NCBI RefSeq assembly: GCF_048593165.1
Contig: NZ_CP184271.1
Length of the DNA: 64,000 bases
Strand: one strand, 5' to 3'
From: Pectobacterium sp013449375
GTDB lineage: Bacteria; Pseudomonadota; Gammaproteobacteria; Enterobacterales; Enterobacteriaceae
A program made the translations under genes and the position numbers. The stretch's first letter is position 1. Each line of letters opens with the position of its first letter. The notes beneath the pieces were generated by a model. It was not told the origin of the DNA and made no database searches. It saw nothing but the letters and a program-made list of their open reading frames with translations. Positions 9,127-18,324 of this stretch are shown here, piece by piece.

Positions 9127-9226
9127 ATCCTGCACGACCCACCACTTCCGCAAAGTGATTCCTCTCTAAAGTAAATCCATCAAATACTACCTATTGCACG
9201 TGTCGTGCAGGTGAGAACCTACGTTC
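9127..9226 (+). repeat. Partial second unit of the tRNA-Lys 3'-end repeat
   Basis: About 100 bp matches unit 1 at a constant offset of 174 bp with only a few substitutions and no indels, then diverges after 9226. The following 9227-9371 is AT-rich and I see no gene in it. The terminator at 9372 may end the whole tRNA transcript. Confidence 0.8.
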
Positions 9227-9371
9227 GGCCTCTACTTCATCTAATTTTTTGACAGAAAATATCAAATTTATTTGTTTTCTATTCACGCGTTAAATCGATG
9301 ACACTGCCGCCCTATATCCAATAGCACTTTTCGCTAATCTTTGCCATACAGCGAGCCTTTCCGATAAAAGT

Positions 9372-9399
9372 AAAAACCCGCGAATTTCGCGGGTTTTTT
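9372..9399. terminator. Bidirectional intrinsic terminator, tRNA operon / cysA
   Basis: The stem AACCCGCG-aatt-CGCGGGTT is flanked by an A-run on the left and T6 on the right, so it can serve both the rightward tRNA transcript and leftward cysA. Confidence 0.9.
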
Positions 9400-9417
9400 A
9401 TTTCAGTCATCTAACGA

Positions 9418-10410
9418 TTAGATTTCCCAATCATGGCTATAGCGCTTAGGCTTGAACTGGATCACATCGCCTTTCTGTAGCCCTTGCAGACTTACATCGT
9501 CTTTTGCAACTTCAGCTTCGATCAGCTCCGACTGTTCACCTAGTTTCAGCGACAGGCGTGTTAAGGCACCCAGTGGGCGAATATCTCGTACCGTTACGGC
9601 CTGATAGCCCTCTTGCGCCTGCACGGATAGCGACACTTCATGAGGACGGAACAGAATCGTCTCTTGCGTCTGCGCCACTTTCAGGCGGTTACTGTCACCC
9701 AGGAAATGGTACACAAACTCACTAGCAGGGTTGTTATACACTTCTGCCGGGGTGCCGATTTGTTCAATCACACCTTTATTCATCAGCACGATGCGGTCAG
9801 CCACTTCCATCGCTTCTTCCTGATCGTGCGTCACAAATACCGAGGTCAGATCGATATCTTCATGCAACTGAGACAACCAGCGGCGCAGCTCTTTGCGCAC
9901 CTTGGCATCCAGCGCGCCAAAAGGTTCATCCAGCAGCAGAATGCTAGGTTCAACAATCAGCGCACGCGCCAGCGCAATACGCTGCCGCTGACCGCCGGAA
10001 AGCTGCTCAGGATAGCGATCCCCCAGCCAGTCCAGTTGCACCAGATTCAGCAGCTCATGCACTTTCTTTTCGATTTCACTCTTTGATGGCCGGATATTTT
10101 TCGGCTTCATACGCAGCCCAAACGCGACGTTATCGAACACCGTCATGTGACGAAACAGCGCATAGTGCTGGAACACAAACCCTACATTACGTTTGCGCAC
10201 ATCGTGAACGGATACATCCTGACCGTGGAAGATAATACTGCCGCTATCGGGCTGTTCCAGCCCGGCGATAATACGCAGCAGCGTAGTCTTACCGCAGCCC
10301 GATGGCCCCAGCAACGCCACTAGCTCGCCGCTGTGGATCGACAAGTTAATCTCGTTCAGCGCCCGAAACTGGCCAAATTGTTTATTAATATTGCGAATCT
10401 CAATGCTCAT
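9418..10410 (-). CDS. cysA: Sulfate/thiosulfate ABC importer ATPase CysA
   Basis: The ATP-binding subunit that powers sulfate/thiosulfate import through CysT/CysW. Walker A GPSGCGKTT is near residue 35, Q-loop FVFQHYALF near 78, signature LSGGQRQRIALARAL near 136 and Walker B LLLDEPFGALD near 156. The H-loop FVTHDQEE is followed by a C-terminal TOBE-type regulatory domain. At 330 residues it is about 35 shorter than E. coli CysA, the difference lying in the C-terminal domain. Its start overlaps the end of cysW by 11 nt, so it is translated in the same operon. Confidence 0.93.
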   Translation of the reverse strand: MSIEIRNINKQFGQFRALNEINLSIHSGELVALLGPSGCGKTTLLRIIAGLEQPDSGSIIFHGQDVSVHDVRKRNVGFVFQHYALFRHMTVFDNVAFGLRMKPKNIRPSKSEIEKKVHELLNLVQLDWLGDRYPEQLSGGQRQRIALARALIVEPSILLLDEPFGALDAKVRKELRRWLSQLHEDIDLTSVFVTHDQEEAMEVADRIVLMNKGVIEQIGTPAEVYNNPASEFVYHFLGDSNRLKVAQTQETILFRPHEVSLSVQAQEGYQAVTVRDIRPLGALTRLSLKLGEQSELIEAEVAKDDVSLQGLQKGDVIQFKPKRYSHDWEI

Positions 10411-11281
10411 TTTTGGCCAACTCCTGTTGTTTCTGTATTTGCTTCGTCAATCGCCCTTCGCTCCACTGGCGCAGTAGTAACACCACCAGCGACATCACCA
10501 GCAGCAAAATCGCTACACTGAAGGCCGCAACGATGTTGTACTCGTTATAAAGAATTTCGATATGCAGCGGCAGCGTGTTCGTCAGGCCACGAATATGGCC
10601 GGAGATGACGGAGACGGCACCGAATTCCCCCATCGCACGTGCGGTACATAACACCACGCCGTAGATCAACGCCCACTTCACATTCGGCAGCGTGATGTGC
10701 CAGAACATCTGCCAGCCATTCGCCCCCAACAGGCGCGCCGCTTCTTCTTCCTGCGAGCCTTGTTCTTCCATCAGAGGAATCAGCTCACGAGCAACATAAG
10801 GCAGGGTGACGAAAATCGTCGCCAGCACGATGCCTGGCACGGCATAAACAATTTGTAGATCGTGTTCGAGCAAGAAAGGGTAGATCTGACTTTGCGCCCC
10901 AAACAGCAGGACATACACCAGCCCCGCCACCACCGGAGAGACGGAGAATGGCAAATCGATCAGCGCCAGCAGAAGGCTCTTGCCACGAAATTCGAATTTC
11001 GTCACGCACCACGCCGTCGCTAGCCCAAACACCACGTTTAACGGTACGGAAATGACGGTCGCAAGCAGAGTCAACTTCAGTGCAGAGATCGCATCCGGTT
11101 CACTAATCGCATCCCAAAATGCACCGATACCTTTATCCAGCCCCTGAGTTACCACCATCATCAACGGCAGCACCAGAATCAGAAAAAAGACGATCCACGC
11201 CAGTGAAACCAGAATGTAATAGGCTGCGGGCTGCTTTTTTCTTTTAGCCGCGCTGGCCTGAGCGGAAATAACCTGTTCCAT
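10400..11281 (-). CDS. cysW: Sulfate/thiosulfate ABC importer permease CysW
   Basis: An inner-membrane permease of 293 residues with six predicted membrane segments and the EAA coupling loop EEEAARLLGANGWQMFWHIT near residue 175. The loop-associated GVVLCTARAMGEFGAVSVISG stretch is conserved in CysW. It lies 12 nt after cysT and overlaps cysA by 11 nt, giving the order sbp-cysT-cysW-cysA. Confidence 0.93.
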   Translation of the reverse strand: MEQVISAQASAAKRKKQPAAYYILVSLAWIVFFLILVLPLMMVVTQGLDKGIGAFWDAISEPDAISALKLTLLATVISVPLNVVFGLATAWCVTKFEFRGKSLLLALIDLPFSVSPVVAGLVYVLLFGAQSQIYPFLLEHDLQIVYAVPGIVLATIFVTLPYVARELIPLMEEQGSQEEEAARLLGANGWQMFWHITLPNVKWALIYGVVLCTARAMGEFGAVSVISGHIRGLTNTLPLHIEILYNEYNIVAAFSVAILLLVMSLVVLLLRQWSEGRLTKQIQKQQELAKNEH

Positions 11282-11293
11282 GACGACCAGCCC

Positions 11294-12106
11294 TTACAGT
11301 TTCGGTTGAATGCGGCGCTGCAACACGTTAATCAGCAGCAACATAATGAAAGAAACCAGCAGCATGAACACGCCGATCCCAGTCGCGCCCTTATAGTCAT
11401 ATTGATCGAGCTTGGAGACGATCAGCAGCGGCAAGATTTCGGTTTTGAACGGAATGTTCCCCGCGATGAACACCACAGAACCATACTCCCCAACACCACG
11501 CGCAAAGGCCAGCGCAAAGCCCGTCAGCCAAGCAGGTAACAGAGCAGGCAGCAAGACATGGCGGAAAACCTGAAGCGGACGCGCGCCCAGACAGGCGGCG
11601 GCTTCTTCCACTTCTTTCGGAATATCAGCCAGCACCGGTTGCAGCGTTCTGACCACGAAAGGCAGCGTGACAAAAATGAGTGCCAGCGTGATACCAATAC
11701 CGGTGTAGGCAATTTTGAACGGAAACAGAGAACCAATCAGGCCATTCGGTGCATACAATGCCGTCAGCGCAATCCCTGCCACAGCAGTGGGCAGTGCGAA
11801 AGGCATATCGATCATGGCATCGATCACTTTACGGCCGGGAAAGGTATAACGCACAAGAACCCAGGCCAGTAACGTCCCGAGAATGCCGTTAATAAATGCC
11901 GCAGCCAGCGCCGTACCAAACGAAAGCCGCAGGGAGAAAAGCACCTGACGGCTGGTGATCAGATCCCAAAACTGACCAAAGGTTAGTTGGCTGGCATACA
12001 AAAACATCCCCGCCAACGGAATGAGGACAATTAATCCTAAATAGCTCAGGCTAAACCCTAATGTTAGCCCGAAACCGGGAATCACTGAGGAAGAACGTTG
12101 TGACAT
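11294..12106 (-). CDS. cysT: Sulfate/thiosulfate ABC importer permease CysT (CysU)
   Basis: An inner-membrane permease of 270 residues (E. coli 277), partner of CysW. Hydrophobic segments span the length. The EAA loop EVEEAAACLGARPLQVFRHV is near residue 167 and GVGEYGSVVFIAGN near 207, as in the CysT family. The start ATG at 12106 precedes a basic/serine-rich tail typical of the family. A 155-nt gap with no clear gene separates it from sbp upstream. Confidence 0.93.
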   Translation of the reverse strand: MSQRSSSVIPGFGLTLGFSLSYLGLIVLIPLAGMFLYASQLTFGQFWDLITSRQVLFSLRLSFGTALAAAFINGILGTLLAWVLVRYTFPGRKVIDAMIDMPFALPTAVAGIALTALYAPNGLIGSLFPFKIAYTGIGITLALIFVTLPFVVRTLQPVLADIPKEVEEAAACLGARPLQVFRHVLLPALLPAWLTGFALAFARGVGEYGSVVFIAGNIPFKTEILPLLIVSKLDQYDYKGATGIGVFMLLVSFIMLLLINVLQRRIQPKL

Positions 12107-12261
12107 ACCGTGCCTTTAATTTTCATACTCACTACCTAGCCAACAACTGCTTGCCGACGCGCACTACCTGACAGAAAGGTTAAGGCGGCAGGTCCTCTGC
12201 CCTCTTAACCTGAAAAAAGCCGCTAGGGTGATAGCGGCCTTAATCAGTCAGACGTTAAAAC

Positions 12262-13272
12262 TTACTTATTGATCTCTTTAAAGATGGCGTCGAACACGCC
12301 GCCATCATTAAAGAATTTGTCCTGTGCCGCTTTCCAGCCGCCGAAATCCTTATCTATCGTCACCAGATTCACAGGGGCAAACTGATCTTTAAACTCTTCA
12401 GCAATCTTGGCGTTGCGTGGACGGTAGAAATTTTTACCGATGATGCGCTGCGCTTCATCGCTATAGAGGTATTGCAGATAGGCTTCGGCCTGCTTCTGCG
12501 TTCCCTTGCGCTCAACAACTTTATCCACAACGGCAACTGGCGGTTCAGCCAGAATCGACAGAGATGGTGTCACGATCTCAAGCTGATCGCCGCCTTGCTC
12601 TTGAAGAGACAGGTACGCTTCGTTTTCCCATGCCAGCAGCACATCGCCTAACTGACGCTGTACAAAACTAATGGTTGCCCCACGCGCACCGGTATCCAGA
12701 ACTGGCGCATGACGATACAGCTCCGTCACAAATTTCAGTGCAGTTTCATCATTGCCGCCCGGTTGTGCTTTGGCATAGGCCCACGCCGCCAGGAAGTTCC
12801 AACGTGCGCCGCCAGACGTTTTCGGGTTTGGCGTGATCACTTCAACGCCCGGCTTCACCAGATCGTTCCAGTCTTTGATTTGCTTCGGATTACCTTTGCG
12901 CACCAGAAAAACGATGGTGGAGGTGTAAGGCGTGCTGTTGTCAGGCAAACGCGCCTGCCACTTAGGATCGATTAGCTGTTGATTCAGGTTTAAAGCATCA
13001 ATGTCGCCCGCCAGCGCCAGCGTCACCACATCAGCCTGCAAGCCGTCAATCACCGAACGCGCTTGCTTTCCAGAGCCGCCGTGCGAGTTTTTGATGGTGA
13101 TATCTTCACCGGTGGTCGCTTTCCAATGCTTAATAAACGCCGCATTGTATTGCTGATACAGTTCACGCGTCGGATCGTAAGACACGTTTAATAACTCGGT
13201 AGCCGCCGAGGCCACACCGGAAAACAACAGTGCTGCCGTAGCAACAGATAACCCCAGACGACGTATTGACAT
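12262..13272 (-). CDS. sbp: Periplasmic sulfate-binding protein (Sbp/CysP family)
   Basis: The periplasmic receptor that delivers sulfate (possibly thiosulfate) to CysTWA. The signal peptide ends VASA. The mature protein begins ATELLNVSYDPTRELY, followed by the oxyanion-binding SHGGSGKQ and NPKTSGGARWN. These segments (SYDPTRELY, GGSGKQ, VVTLALA) are closer to E. coli Sbp than to CysP. I place the start at the ATG at 13272 because GGGAG lies 8 nt upstream; an in-frame GTG at 13281 is too close to that site. 336 residues. No cysM follows the operon, unlike E. coli cysPUWAM. Confidence 0.9.
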   Translation of the reverse strand: MSIRRLGLSVATAALLFSGVASAATELLNVSYDPTRELYQQYNAAFIKHWKATTGEDITIKNSHGGSGKQARSVIDGLQADVVTLALAGDIDALNLNQQLIDPKWQARLPDNSTPYTSTIVFLVRKGNPKQIKDWNDLVKPGVEVITPNPKTSGGARWNFLAAWAYAKAQPGGNDETALKFVTELYRHAPVLDTGARGATISFVQRQLGDVLLAWENEAYLSLQEQGGDQLEIVTPSLSILAEPPVAVVDKVVERKGTQKQAEAYLQYLYSDEAQRIIGKNFYRPRNAKIAEEFKDQFAPVNLVTIDKDFGGWKAAQDKFFNDGGVFDAIFKEINK

Positions 13273-13580
13273 TCTTATCACTCCCTAATGCTCGAAAGTA
13301 TTAGATAAAATCATGACGGATGTGACTGATTAATAACTTAACTAATTCGATTTGCAGGAAAAAACGTTATCGTTTTGAACCGCGTACATGCCGCTTGAAA
13401 TAGGACGGGTATATCAGGCTGACAACATGGAAGTGACAATAGTGGATATAAGGAAGGGGCAAAAATATTGTTTCGCGATAATTTATGCTATCGCGTTATA
13501 TTGTTAATGACTATGTAATAGTTTTCAGTCTAAGCAATTTTGTTGCAACGGTAATATTTTACGACGGGATGTGAGGTCAC

Positions 13581-13602
13581 CCTGATGCCGTACGGCATCA
13601 GG
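13581..13602. repeat. 22-bp perfect palindrome between sbp and cdaR
   Basis: CCTGATGCCG-TA-CGGCATCAGG is a perfect 22-bp palindrome, downstream of cdaR on its strand (cdaR stop at 13653). It lacks a T-run. It could be a 3'-end hairpin of cdaR or a protein-binding site. The remainder of 13273-13652 is AT-rich, presumably holds the sbp promoter, and shows no gene. Confidence 0.6.
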
Positions 13603-13652
13603 TAAGTACGGCAGGGAAGAGAACAAACAGGGTTAAGTAAAAACCCTCAGCT

Positions 13653-14810
13653 CTACTCTTCTTCATCAAGCTGCAAAGCCACGTACAACAACAAACGATC
13701 GTCGAAATTCCCCAGATCTAACCCCGTCAGCTCGGAGATGCGGTTGAGACGATACTCCAGCGTATTACGATGAATAAACAGTGCTTTCGCCGTCGCTCCA
13801 GGCTGAACGTTATTACGGAACCAAGCCCCCAGCGTCCGACGCAGCAGACCATTGCCGTCCATCGCTTTCAGCTTCGAGAGCGGCCGCACTAGTTCATTTG
13901 CCTGCCAACCGCCGCGCAGGCTGTCCAGCAGTACGGGTAACATCAGATCCTGATAGTAATAACAGCGCTCAGCAGGCATACGCTGTTTGCCCACGCTCAT
14001 GGTCGTGCGTGCTGTGCGGTAAGAGCGCGCAATACTGCCTGGGCCGGCAAAATAGTTTCCCAGCGCCAGCCGCACCCGCAGCCGACTGCTTTCCGCCATG
14101 CGCGACATTAGCGTATCCACCCGCCGTCGATGATCTTCTGCATCCCAGCGCCCATGGCTGTTCAACGCCGGTTTTAGCACCACCATTTCGGTCAAGGAAA
14201 CGATCGCGATCAGGTTGTCACGTTCCGGCGTGGTCAGCAGCGTCTGCAACTGCTGTAGCTCCTCCATGGCGGAATCTACCCCGAGCTGCCCGCTGTCCAC
14301 TTCGATCACCGCAGCAACGCGGGGCTTATTCAGATCAATGCCTAAGCGCTGCGCCCACTCCATGAGAGCGGGAGAAAGATCATCGGTACGAATCAGGTTC
14401 AACACCAGTTCTTCACGCAGACGGCTGTCCTGCGCTAGCATATGCAGCAGCCTTGCTTGCTCCAGCATCATTTCCGCCGTCATACAGACAAGCTCGCCGT
14501 ATTGCCGTAACTGGCTGGGATTACCCGTCAGGCCGATGACGCCAACAATTTCGCCATCAATGCGCAAGGGTAAATTGATACCAGGACGCACACCGTGCAG
14601 GTGACGCGCGACGGCATCATCAATATCGACGACCCGTCCCTGCGAGAGCGCCAGCAGCGCGCCTTCGTGCAACTCCCCCAATCGTTCCTGATCGCCACTG
14701 CCGATAATCTTACCGCGAGCATCCATCACGTTGATATTGCTATCAATGATCTGCATGGTTCGCGCGACAATATCCTGTGCCATCTTGGCATTGAGATGAT
14801 ACGACGCCAT
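13653..14810 (-). CDS. cdaR: Carbohydrate diacid regulator CdaR
   Basis: Transcription activator of the CdaR/SdaR family, which in E. coli turns on galactarate, glucarate and glycerate use. From the ATG at 14810 the protein is 385 residues, the E. coli length. The N-terminal sugar-diacid-binding domain contains NVMDARGKIIGSGD. The C-terminal PucR-type helix-turn-helix contains ALFIHRNTLEYRLNRISELT. I rejected the longer frame to 14888 because conserved sequence begins MASYHLNAKMAQDIVARTM and a GAGGT site precedes 14810. Diacid-use genes are not in this window. Confidence 0.95.
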   Translation of the reverse strand: MASYHLNAKMAQDIVARTMQIIDSNINVMDARGKIIGSGDQERLGELHEGALLALSQGRVVDIDDAVARHLHGVRPGINLPLRIDGEIVGVIGLTGNPSQLRQYGELVCMTAEMMLEQARLLHMLAQDSRLREELVLNLIRTDDLSPALMEWAQRLGIDLNKPRVAAVIEVDSGQLGVDSAMEELQQLQTLLTTPERDNLIAIVSLTEMVVLKPALNSHGRWDAEDHRRRVDTLMSRMAESSRLRVRLALGNYFAGPGSIARSYRTARTTMSVGKQRMPAERCYYYQDLMLPVLLDSLRGGWQANELVRPLSKLKAMDGNGLLRRTLGAWFRNNVQPGATAKALFIHRNTLEYRLNRISELTGLDLGNFDDRLLLYVALQLDEEE

Positions 14811-14955
14811 TTTTACCTCTGAGAGGAACATTGACAATTGCACCAGCATACCGTCACACGGTGCGCCACACATTGTGCAAATTAACAAAGAAACGGGAAT
14901 TAGATTAAATCTGTGGAAGAACTCACAAAAGCACGTTCATGAAAAAGCGGGAAAC

Positions 14956-14979
14956 GGTCGGGCACCGAAGTGCCCGACC
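14956..14979 (-). terminator. Hairpin with UUCG tetraloop after degP
   Basis: On the minus strand, GGTCGGGCAC-TTCG-GTGCCCGACC is a perfect 10-bp stem with a stable UUCG loop, 64 nt after the degP stop. The T-run (CTTTTTC) is delayed by about 9 nt, so termination may be partial. Confidence 0.6.
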
Positions 14980-15042
14980 AGATAATCAACGTAACAAACT
15001 GTCTTAAAAGGCAATTATCCACTTGCGCGTTGAACAGAGGGG

Positions 15043-16500
15043 TTATTGAGCCAGCAGATAAATCGTGCTGCCACCACGACGCACATTCAGCGCCAATACG
15101 GCTGGTTTGCTATCCAGAATTTTACGCAACTCGCCAATATTCTGTACCGCCTGCTGGTTAACGCCGAGAATAATGTCGTCCTTCTTCAGACCAATTTTAG
15201 CCGCCGCAGAACCGGGCTTGACGTTATCCACTTTGACGCCTTTCTCACCGTCGACCTGCGTGTTGCTCAACTCGGCACCTTCAATGCCAGAGTAGAGATT
15301 ACCGGAAGCCACCTGAGCCTGATTGCTTTGTTGCAGCGTCACCTCAACCGTCAGCGGTTTACCCTCGCGCAACAGCCCCAGAGCCACTTTGCTGCCCACC
15401 GGTAGCGATCCGACCTGCGCCCGCAGCGCGGAGAAGCTGCTGACCGCTTTGCCATTCAGCGTCACGATCACATCTCCCGCCTTGATGCCCGCTTCATCGG
15501 CTGCCGATTTTGGTCGTACCTGGCTCACAAACGCGCCACGCTGGGCATCCACTTTCATCGCCTGCGCCAGTTCAGAGTTCAACTCTGTCCCAGTAATACC
15601 CAACTCGCCGCGCTTCACTTCGCCAAATTCGACAATCTGTGCCACGACGCTTTTCACCATATTGCTGGGGATAGCGAAACCAATCCCGATATTGCCGCCA
15701 TCTGGAGCAAGAATCGCGGTATTCAGACCAACCAGTTCCCCATTCAGGTTCACCAGCGCACCACCGGAATTCCCCCGGTTGATCGCCGCATCGGTCTGAA
15801 TAAAGTTCTCATAGTTTTCAATATTCAACCCACTACGCCCCAGCGCGGACACAATGCCCGAGGTCGCTGTTTCGCCCAAACCATACGGGTTACCAATCGC
15901 CACGGTATAGTCCCCGACCCGTAACTGGTCAGAGTCAGCAACCTTGATAGCCGTCAGATTTTTGAAGTCTTTCAACTGCACCAATGCGATATCTGAACGC
16001 GGATCTTTACCTAATATCTTGGCGTCATACTTACGGCCATCACTGAGGCGAACCTGAATCTTATCGGCGTGCTCCACTACGTGGTTGTTGGTCACCACAT
16101 AGCCTTTCTCTGCATTAATCACGACCCCCGCCCCCAGTGCCTGGAAATTTTCCTGTTTTGGCTGCGGTTGGCCGTTATCATCATCGTCCCCTTCTCCCTG
16201 ACACACAGGCGACGACTGGAACGGCGATCCGTCCTGGCAGAAAGGCGAGTTTTCACCAAAAAATGGCTGAAGCTGCGGGGGGATACCTTCTTTTCCCACA
16301 TTGCCCGCATTGGTGGTATGCCCTTCCACGTAGATGCTCACCACGGAAGGCATGACCTTTTCCAGCATAGGGGCCAGGCTAGGGAGTTGACCCGATGACG
16401 CGGCAGACGCCGCCGACTCAGCCGCATTCGCCGTGATGGAGCCCATCGCCATCGCCAGACTTAACGCCAGCGCACTCAGAACCAGTGATTTTCTTTTCAT
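15043..16500 (-). CDS. degP: Periplasmic serine endoprotease DegP (HtrA)
   Basis: An envelope protease and chaperone that degrades misfolded periplasmic and outer-membrane proteins. The 485-residue protein has a signal peptide ending ANA and a trypsin-like domain. The catalytic His is in TNNHVVEHAD, Asp in DPRSDIAL and Ser in GNSGGALVNLNGE. Two C-terminal PDZ domains follow. The LA-loop region keeps the two cysteines seen in E. coli DegP (SPFCQ.. and ..PVCQGEG), followed by a more acidic DDDDN stretch. It is next to dgt and cdaR, as in E. coli. A sigma-E-type promoter lies upstream. Confidence 0.97.
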   Translation of the reverse strand: MKRKSLVLSALALSLAMAMGSITANAAESAASAASSGQLPSLAPMLEKVMPSVVSIYVEGHTTNAGNVGKEGIPPQLQPFFGENSPFCQDGSPFQSSPVCQGEGDDDDNGQPQPKQENFQALGAGVVINAEKGYVVTNNHVVEHADKIQVRLSDGRKYDAKILGKDPRSDIALVQLKDFKNLTAIKVADSDQLRVGDYTVAIGNPYGLGETATSGIVSALGRSGLNIENYENFIQTDAAINRGNSGGALVNLNGELVGLNTAILAPDGGNIGIGFAIPSNMVKSVVAQIVEFGEVKRGELGITGTELNSELAQAMKVDAQRGAFVSQVRPKSAADEAGIKAGDVIVTLNGKAVSSFSALRAQVGSLPVGSKVALGLLREGKPLTVEVTLQQSNQAQVASGNLYSGIEGAELSNTQVDGEKGVKVDNVKPGSAAAKIGLKKDDIILGVNQQAVQNIGELRKILDSKPAVLALNVRRGGSTIYLLAQ

Positions 16501-16582
16501 AGGAATCTATCTCATAGTAATCAACACGCGAGTCTTACGGCCCGTGTACCCGACACTGGGTACACTCAGTGGTCGTGATGTA

Positions 16583-16611
16583 TGAGATAAATATGGACCA
16601 ACAAGGTTCCC
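16583..16611 (-). promoter_or_regulatory. Sigma-E (RpoE)-type promoter of degP
   Basis: On the minus strand GGAACC (16610-16605) is followed 17 nt later by TCTCA (16587-16583). This is close to the sigma-E consensus GGAACTT-N16-TCTGA and lies about 85 nt before the degP start. E. coli degP is a known sigma-E target. Regulation here is inferred from this motif. Confidence 0.65.
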
Positions 16612-16689
16612 GAGAGGAAGATCGTGAAGCGTAAGGAAATATTGAACGGCTTTACAAAACTCGCGATTTCCATTGCCGTCTGTTCGTCG

Positions 16690-18201
16690 CTAATCTGCCG
16701 CCATCAGCTTGCGGTATTCGTCGTAGGCGTACAAATCCGTCATACCGCTGATGTAATCCTGAATCAGACGCGCACGATAATAATATTCACGGACGATTCG
16801 CTCGTTTTCAGGTAAGGCTTCCAACGCAGCAACCGCTTCGCAATAGGCCAGACAGTGCTTGCTGGATAGCTTGTGATAAAGCCGCGTTTCAATCGGATAA
16901 CGCCGGTGTGTATCTTCGCGAACAAGCTGGTTGAAATCCTGATAGGGCATCTCGAGCAACGGGCTATAAATCTCCAGCAGGCCGCGAATCACGCGATCTC
17001 CCTGTAGCTCCAGTTGTTCAACTTCATGGTGATTAAAAACGTGCTTTAAGGCGACGTGTTTGAAAATACCTAGCAGGCGATTCTGCGGGCTGTCGTCCTC
17101 AAGCAACGCCTGATTAAACGATCCGGCATAGATCGCTGGCAGGTTATCAATAAAACGCTTCGCGGCATGCGGCACCATCTGCTGCACGGTGTTAACGCGA
17201 AGATTCATGAAGAACTGATCGTCGTGACTGCGCCATTTTAAACGTTCACGCTCTTTGTAGGCGTGTTCAATCGTCTTGGCGAAAATATCTTTCTCCGTTC
17301 CTTCTCCCCAATTTTCACGCAACAGGGCATAAAGTTCTTCAATCGTGAGAATCTCTTTCTCAACGGCATCTTCCAGATCCGCAATACAGTAGGAAACATC
17401 ATCCGCTGCTTCCATAATGTAGCTCAGCGGATGACGATGAAATTCCCCCATATCCAACTCTTCACGTAGTCTGGCAACAAACGCTTCTTCTGCCAGATAG
17501 TAGCCCGGCTTCTTCATCAAATAGTGGTAATCCGCCGGCAGTTCGCCGTGCCAATATGCAGGGCGGGTATATTTCAAAATACAGGCGACTTGCCCGTAGG
17601 TCAGATTGAGCTTCAGCAATGTGTGTACCAGCCTGATCGCCTGTGCATTGCCTTCAAAGTGGCTCAGATCCTGTCGGATTTGCCCACGCAATTCGTCCAG
17701 CCCATCCTGCTGCATCCGTAGCGTAGGGACTTTACAATCATCAACACGTTCTGGGGATTCATTGTCCAAATAATGGCTATCCAGCAATTTTCTGAACCAT
17801 TGGTTAATCGCGGATTCGCCAAAATGCCCGAACGGCGGGTTGCCGATGTCATGCATCAGGCACGCCATTTCGACCATGCTTTCAAACGGCGTTTGTCTAT
17901 CTTCCAGACCCAGCGACGCCAGCCGTCCATCGACTTGCAGGCGGTGCAAAATATCTTTGGCGATATAGCGCCCCACCTGCTGAACTTCCATCGAATGGGT
18001 CAGGCGGGAACGGACAGCCGCGTTACGCTCCAGCGGGAAGACCTGGGTTTTTTGCTGTAAGCGGCGGATGGCAGCGGAGTTAATAATACGACCCCGATCG
18101 CTCTCAAACTGACGCACAATCGCATAACCATTATCAGCCGTTTTAGGTCGGCTGAAATGTCGCTGAAAGCTCATTTTTTTGGCGAAATCGATATCAGACA
18201 T
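16690..18201 (-). CDS. dgt: Deoxyguanosinetriphosphate triphosphohydrolase
   Basis: An HD-domain enzyme that cleaves dGTP to deoxyguanosine and tripolyphosphate. The 503-residue length is that of E. coli Dgt. Metal-binding HD motifs are visible: the first His in RSRLTHSMEVQQVG near residue 69, HD in ACLMHDIGNPPFGHFGE near 118, and a later Asp in MEAADDVSYCIADLEDAVE near 270. The ATG at 18201 gives MSDIDFAKKMSF. It is divergent from mtnN and upstream of degP, as in E. coli. Confidence 0.96.
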   Translation of the reverse strand: MSDIDFAKKMSFQRHFSRPKTADNGYAIVRQFESDRGRIINSAAIRRLQQKTQVFPLERNAAVRSRLTHSMEVQQVGRYIAKDILHRLQVDGRLASLGLEDRQTPFESMVEMACLMHDIGNPPFGHFGESAINQWFRKLLDSHYLDNESPERVDDCKVPTLRMQQDGLDELRGQIRQDLSHFEGNAQAIRLVHTLLKLNLTYGQVACILKYTRPAYWHGELPADYHYLMKKPGYYLAEEAFVARLREELDMGEFHRHPLSYIMEAADDVSYCIADLEDAVEKEILTIEELYALLRENWGEGTEKDIFAKTIEHAYKERERLKWRSHDDQFFMNLRVNTVQQMVPHAAKRFIDNLPAIYAGSFNQALLEDDSPQNRLLGIFKHVALKHVFNHHEVEQLELQGDRVIRGLLEIYSPLLEMPYQDFNQLVREDTHRRYPIETRLYHKLSSKHCLAYCEAVAALEALPENERIVREYYYRARLIQDYISGMTDLYAYDEYRKLMAAD

Positions 18202-18324
18202 ACGGTTCTCCCTATCATCCCGCTACAGCACAATGATGGACACTCCATCTCATCCCGCTAGCCATGATAGACTAACGTCCGCGATGCACACCTTCCATTT
18301 ATAACAGAATTTGCGGGGAACCTT

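Noticed and set aside
9029..9144. A second, degenerate tRNA-Lys gene
   Set aside because: Only the 3' 18 nt and an inverted 10-mer are repeated; no D-arm or anticodon arm exists.
13781..14365. 194-residue plus-strand frame opposite cdaR
   Set aside because: No domain signal and it lies fully inside a well-supported gene.
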